NCBI GenBank assembly: GCA_029339195.1
Contig: JAPTJF010000157.1
Span: 60,033 to 124,032, forward strand
From: Micractinium sp. NFX-FRZ
Lineage: Eukaryota > Chlorophyta > Trebouxiophyceae > Chlorellales > Chlorellaceae
Direction of reading: 5' to 3'
DNA length: 64,000 nt
Each line of letters starts with the position of its first letter. Within the stretch, counting starts at the first letter, position 1. The notes under the pieces were generated by a model. That model did no database searches. It was not told where the DNA came from and saw nothing but the letters and a program-made list of their open reading frames with translations. Positions 59,401-64,000 of the stretch are shown here, piece after piece. Position numbers and translations under genes: made by a program.

Positions 59401-62400
59401 CACAGCCGACAGTTTGTGCAAGCCCCGCCGGTCACCCGACGCCGGCTGCCTCCCTTGCAGGCCTGCACCCAACTTCAGCTCGAGCCAACGCCCTGCCTGG
59501 CAGCCACCCATCCGTCGCGCCGCCCTCTCTCTGTCCATCTCTGCCCCCTCCCCTGCCCCTCCACGCCCCGTCTGCGCCCCCTCATGCTTCCTCCCCCCTT
59601 CTGTCCCCCTCTTGCAGCTGCTCTGCCAGTCCTTCCAGATGGCGGGTGACCAGGACCGACGCATCCTCAAGGCTGCCGCCACGTCAAAGCGCAGCAAGGG
59701 CAGCAGCAGCAGCACGGCGGCCACGGCCGCCGCCACCGGCGCCAAGGACGCCAAGACTTTCCAGGCGGGGGTGGGCGGCCAGGCGGACGCCGCCTCTCTC
59801 CTCCTCGAGGGTCTGCTGCTCAAGGTGGGGCGCTAGCACCCCTACACGCCAATCGCACTGCCTTGCCTGCCCTGCCTTCCACGCCACACCGCGCCTGCGC
59901 CCCTTCCTCTGCCGCCACAAGCTGGCGCGGTCGTCGTTTCTCTCTCGGCTCCCCTCACCCATCATCCCTCCTCTTTCTCCCCGCCTCCCCACTCGCAGAC
60001 GGACGCTGAGACGCGCTCCCTGTGCCGCGAGCTGGTGCAGCAGGGGCGGCTGGCGGCGGTGCAGAAGGCGCTGAACAACCGCATCGGCAGCAGCTATTCG
60101 GGTGAGCGGTTGGTACTGGAAATAAAGTTGTTTGCTTTGATCTGGACCTTGGGTGCTGAATAGCCGCATCGGGCAATCGTTTGTGTTTGTGCAACTCCGG
60201 TTGGGCAGCGCTGATGAAATGCATCAGCAGGAGCTACACTGGTATGCAAAGGCTTGGTGAATAGTGGCAGATGATTGCCCTGTGTTGCTCGCTCATCATT
60301 TCCTGTGAGGCCCAGTTGGCGTGAACAACCGCACCGGCAGCTTCAAGTAGTGTGATGAGAGCCATGGCCCCCGACCGTGTAACCCACTCCCATTGCCCGA
60401 CACCCCTCCCCGAATGCCGTGCAGAGAGCACGCTTCAGACGGCAGAGCGCAGCTTCCTGAAAGTGCTGCGCCACGCTGAGCAGGCGGTGTCGGAGCAGCG
60501 GCAGCAGCAGCAGCAGACGGCGGCCGCAGAGGCCGAGCGCCTCGCCAGCGAGCTCCTGGCGGCAGAAGAGGCGGCGACGGCCAAGCGCGCTGCCCGGGCC
60601 GCCAAGCTCCAGCAGCGGCAGCGTGCCGCCAAGCAGCAGGCGCTGGCAGCGGGCGCGGCGGCTGCCGGCGGCAGCGCCAGCGCCAGCGGCGACGAGCGCG
60701 AGGGCGGCGAGGCGGCGGCGCAAGCGCAGGCGGCGCAAGGGAAGGGCGGCAAGGGCGACGGGGGAGGAGGAGGAGGGGAAGGAGGAGGGCACGGCGGCGG
60801 CGAGGCTGGCAGCGGCGGCAGCGTGGGCAACGGCGCTGCGAGCGCTGCCGCCGCTGCCGCCGCCACGACGACTCCACAGCAGCAGCAGGAGAAGGAGCGG
60901 GGCCCCAAGGCAGCTGGCACCTCCAAGCTGGCTGAGCAGCAGCAGGGGTACCAGCGGCTGCTTCAGGAGTGGGAAGCGGCAGAGGCGGCGGCCGCTGCCG
61001 AGGCGGCGGCCGCGGTGGCTGCCAAAAAGCGCAGCAAGAAGCAGCAGCAGCGAGAGAAGGCAAAGGAGAAGAAGCAGGCGGCGGCGGCGGCCAAGACGGT
61101 GCCACCTGGCAGCGCCAGCTCAGCGGCCGGCACGCCTGTCACCTCTCCCAAGGCCGTCGCCCGGGCCGGCACCAGCGGGGGAGCAGCAAAGGTGATTGCT
61201 GTGCCGCTCAACGGCAGCCGTCCCGCGGGCAGCGTGCGGGTGGGCAGCCCGGCGGGGCCGCCTGGCCGAGCAGCGTCGGGGCGGCCGCCAGGCAGCGCGC
61301 CCGCGGCGACGGGCGTGGGGCCGCGACCCGCCTCTGCCGGTGCCGCTGTGCCGCCAGCCGGCAGGGCAGGACCGGCACGGCAGCCGCTGGGCAGCGGACC
61401 GCCCATGTCGTTTGCAGCGGCTGCGGCGGCGGGCACGGGGCAGACGGTGGGGCCTTCGCCAGCCGTGCTGGCCGCGCAGGCAGCGGCAGCCCAGGCGGCG
61501 GCAGCCCAGGCGGTTTCTGAAGCGCAGGCGCAGGCTGCGCACGACGCGCCGCCGCCCACGCCGCCGCGGCCGACGCCGACAGCGGCGGTGCCTGCCAGCC
61601 ACGCCAGCACCCCCGCCGCGGCCTCGCCGCTGCTGCTGTCCCCGCAGCGCCAGTCGCTGGCGGCGGCAGGGGAGCTGGCGCAGGCGCAGGGTGGCCATGC
61701 GAGCCAGCAGGGGGTGCAGCAGACGCCGCCGCGGGTGCTGCGCACTGCATCGGCGCCCGCGCTGCCGGCGGTGGGCGTTGCTGCCTCGGCACCCGCGTCG
61801 GCAGCAGCCTCGGTGGCAGCTTCCCCGCAGCGCTCGCTGTTTGCCGACATGCTGGCCCCTATGGGTGGTGGCGCCACGTCAGCGCCGCCAGCGGCCATGG
61901 CGGCCTCGGCGCCCCAGTCGGGTGCCCCCTCTGGCGTGGCCTCTCCCATTCAGCAGCAGCACTCGCGGCACCACCCTGTGCAGCCGCCGCTGCCGCCCTC
62001 GGCCCTCCCCTCTAGCTTTTCCGCCTACAGCGGGCTGGGAGGGCTGCTGCAGCAGTCGGCGCACGGCGGTGGCGGGCAGCAGGCGCAGCACGCGGGCGGC
62101 TACCTCTCTCAGGAGCAGCAGCAGCACCAGCGGCAGCGGCAGGCGGGGCAGGGGCTGGGCTCCCTCACGCCCTCATCCCTGGAGGCCGCGCTCCTCAGCA
62201 AGCACGCGCGCACCCTGCAGCAGCAGGCGCAGCAGCACGGCGGGCACGGCGAGGATTCAGACGGCCTCGGCCTGCTGCCCTTTGCCGTGGCAGAGGCGGC
62301 GCTGTTTGACGACTCGCCAGCTGGCGCCCACGCCGCGCTGCCGCTGTCTGTGGCGGACTTTGTGCTGGGCGATACCGACTATGGCGGCAGAGGGGGCGGC

Positions 62401-63470
62401 GGCGGGCGGCAGGGGCACAGCGGCCTGCGCGACAGCCAAGGCTCTGACTTTTCGGTGGGTGGCGCCGGGGGCCGCGTGGGCGGCCTGGGTGGGGAGTGGG
62501 GCATTGCTAGTGAGGGGGGGGGTGCTGCGGGGGAGGCTGGTGCGGCAGCCATGGGTGTAGTTCTGCCTGCGAGGGTTGGTCACTGAGACGTGAGCTGGCT
62601 GGGGGCAGCGGCTGGGGCGCAGGCAGGCAGGGTGGCGCAGCAGCGAGCGCAACGGCTGGCGGGCAGGGGCCTGTGTGCCGCTGCGGCCTTGCCTGCAACG
62701 CTGAGCGGGGCTCCTGGCCTTGCCTGCCCCACCTATCTCTTTTATGCCCTTGCCCCCCCGACTTGCGCACCCCCCACCCCCTCCCTCCTTGCCTCTTGCC
62801 CCAAGCAGGACCTGCTGGGGCAGCTACTCCCCGGCGGCTCGCCTCTGAAGCCGCAGCAGCCCAAGGGCGGCCCGCCCGCCGTGCTCAACGGTTCGATCCA
62901 CCCCCGCCAGTCCAGCGCCAGCAGCGAGCCAGGCGGGGGCGGGCTGTTTGGAGGGCCGGGCCCTCTGGACCGGCAGCAGCTGTCGCTGGCTGCCGCCGCC
63001 GCCTGGGGCCCCGCCAGCGCGCACAGCAGCATGGACAGCGCAGCGGGCGGTGGCGGCGGCGCCCAGCTGGCAGGTGGCGGCGGCGGCAAGGAGCATGCCG
63101 CCGCGCCCGCCGGCAGCAGCGGCAGCAGCAGCACGGAGGTGCTCATGCCGGGGATGGGGCGCTACGGGCTGGCGGGTGAGCGGGGAGGCGTTGAAGAATG
63201 CCTGGGGCTGGCAGGGCGGGGCTGCGGGACGGGCAGCCGGTGGTTTCGTGTGCAGCGGTGTGCAGCGGTGCAGCCTCCCGTTGCCCTGCACAGAGGGCCC
63301 CGCCCTGCCTGCCTGCCAGCCAGCCAGCTCTCAGCCGCCTGTGGTCTGACCGCCTGCGCTCCTGACTGGCAGACTCTCCCACTTGCCTCGCGCCCGGCCC
63401 GCCTGCTGCAGACAGCAGCACTGCCGACAGCTGGTTTGACCGGTCAAAGGCAAGCCGCACGCTGGTGTGA
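53428..63470 (+). CDS. Large helical-repeat (ARM-like) protein with coiled-coil and low-complexity C-terminus
   Basis: Not recognised as a named protein. 1583 residues in 19 exons: 53428-53735, 53964-54157, 54533-54739, 55024-55216, 55649-55867, 56161-56227, 56453-56577, 56803-56880, 57147-57237, 57605-57692, 58049-58185, 58484-58628, 58846-58918, 59294-59354, 59618-59824, 59999-60101, 60425-62454, 62809-63175, 63412-63470. Residues 1-765 are alpha-helical with leucine spacing like armadillo/HEAT solenoids (for example WLSKALQLLSLLLQHGG, VVELLTYALNN, GIKILLAALAAAPGLQTLL, AFSCLCIASQNL). Then comes a charged coiled coil (LKVLRHAEQAVSEQRQQ), Lys/Gln-rich KKRSKKQQQREKAKEKK, and some 600 residues of Ala/Gly/Pro/Gln/Ser-rich disorder. 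A downstream ATG at 53449 is an equally possible start. A scaffold role is only a guess. The donor at 62455 and the last two exons are less certain, but TGTAA follows 161 nt after the stop. Confidence 0.75.
57237..57480 (+). repeat. Tandem GCGCACGCTGAGCCTGCTG-type repeats after exon 9
   Basis: About five units of CGCACGCTGARCCTGCTGTG with TGCACTGCTG spacers follow the donor at 57238. At about 57376 the exon end itself returns (CCTTCCAGCCCAAGCAGGAG, cf. CCTTCAAGCCCAAGCAGGAG ending at 57237). Confidence 0.9.
60160..60350 (+). repeat. Three decayed copies of the end of exon 16
   Basis: GCTGAACAACCGCATCGGCA (exon ends 60101) is echoed near 60154-60180, 60207-60245 and 60319-60345, each with further substitutions. 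Confidence 0.75.
60425..62454 (+). other. Giant 2.0-kb low-complexity exon of the helical-repeat gene
   Basis: A single 2030-nt exon encoding about 676 residues rich in Ala, Gly, Gln, Pro and Ser. It is roughly four times longer than the next-longest exon (495 nt) and at least ten times longer than the usual exon here. Other frames stay open across it only because of base composition. Confidence 0.8.
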
Positions 63471-63630
63471 TGACGTGGCGGCGCGCGCCCCGGCCCAGGC
63501 CAGCCCAGTGTGTGGTGCCCAGCAAGCTTGTGCATGGCCACTTGTTCCCTCTTGAGGCACTGCCTGCATGTATTGCTGCTGCACGTACTCCTCCGCCCCT
63601 CTCGACCCGACGTCAGGCCCGCCAATTCGC

Positions 63631-63635
63631 TGTAA
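63631..63635 (+). promoter_or_regulatory. TGTAA polyadenylation signal of the helical-repeat gene
   Basis: Plus-strand TGTAA 161 nt after the proposed TGA stop at 63470. Confidence 0.6.
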
Positions 63636-64000
63636 GGCGCTGAAGTTTGTGCGGGCATCATCACAGGCCCTGATGCTGTTTCAGAAGCATCCCGAACCCG
63701 CTCACCAAAGCACAGAATGGACACGCGGCGGCGCTGAGCAACAGAGGTGGTGCAAAGTCTGTGGGTGAAGCCGACAAGGCGGGGCCAGGTGAGACCATGA
63801 GAAGGAGCCTACACTCGCGTGCCCCAGACTCGATAGAGGATAGCGCGCTGGCAGCTGTCCAGGGAGACGTGTGTCCAGCTGGCCTCAGCAGGGCCGCAGC
63901 AGGGCCAGCAGGGTATATATATATATATATATATGTGCTGGGCTGTGAGACAGGCCCACAACCGAGCGGGCGGATAGGCAGGGGAAGTGAGGGATGGGGG
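63636..64000. other. Right-end intergenic sequence
   Basis: No gene seen downstream of the poly(A) signal. Contains a (TA)n run. Confidence 0.5.
63914..63934. repeat. (TA)n microsatellite
   Basis: About ten TA units, striking in such GC-rich sequence. Confidence 0.9.

Noticed and set aside
61196..62560. A 454-codon plus-strand and a 328-codon minus-strand (60963-61949) open frame
   Set aside because: Both overlap the giant exon and consist of Arg/Pro/Ala strings, the expected shadow of GC-rich low-complexity coding sequence.

Overview
This window looks like nuclear DNA of a coccoid green alga, most likely a trebouxiophyte (Chlorella-like). The evidence is very high GC, genes split into many short exons (typically 50-200 nt) by GT-AG and a few GC-AG introns, C/T-rich acceptors ending in TGCAG, and TGTAA polyadenylation signals 160-320 nt after several stop codons. 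Protein types agree: a chloroplast DUF1995/LPA3-type protein, a stand-alone CNX1E-type molybdenum insertase, an HMT1/ABCB6-type ABC half-transporter and Hyp-rich secreted wall-like proteins. No tRNA, rRNA, CRISPR array or intact transposon was recognised.

Thirteen genes can be spliced into open frames by hand. In order: (1) the 3' end of a C-terminal-motor kinesin (+, 86-2229); (2) a GT49/LARGE-type type II membrane glycosyltransferase (-, 2450-6740); (3) a small unknown gene (-, 7139-8066); (4) a DUF1995 chloroplast protein (-, 8639-10968); (5) an EamA/DMT-type transporter (+, 11269-14624); (6) a secreted furin-like cysteine-rich protein (+, 15368-19123); (7) CNX1E (+, 20134-24760); (8) a small unknown helical protein (-, 25098-25680); (9) an HMT1/ABCB6-like transporter in 26 exons (+, 25891-36431); (10) a secreted Cys/Pro-rich protein (-, 37425-38515); (11) a receptor-like kinase whose ectodomain resembles cellulose-binding modules (+, 39083-48800); (12) a two-EF-hand protein (-, 49895-52103); (13) a large helical-repeat protein with a giant low-complexity exon (+, 53428-63470). 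Many neighbours are arranged convergently or divergently. The shortest shared intergenic regions are 210-570 bp.

The strongest general signal is not a gene. Again and again an intron holds one to four decayed copies of the adjacent exon end, including its splice site. I call these exon echoes. They occur in at least eight of the thirteen genes, on both strands, and range from nearly identical (about 58 nt of an ABC nucleotide-binding exon) to barely recognisable. This suggests that introns here grow, or are born, by local tandem duplication across splice junctions.

There is no operon-like logic. Several genes touch the cell surface: the GT49 enzyme, the Cys-rich secreted protein, the Pro-rich secreted protein and the CBM-like receptor kinase. 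The last two are divergently transcribed from one 567-bp region. Exon coordinates below were derived by hand from splice consensus and reading-frame continuity, not from transcripts.
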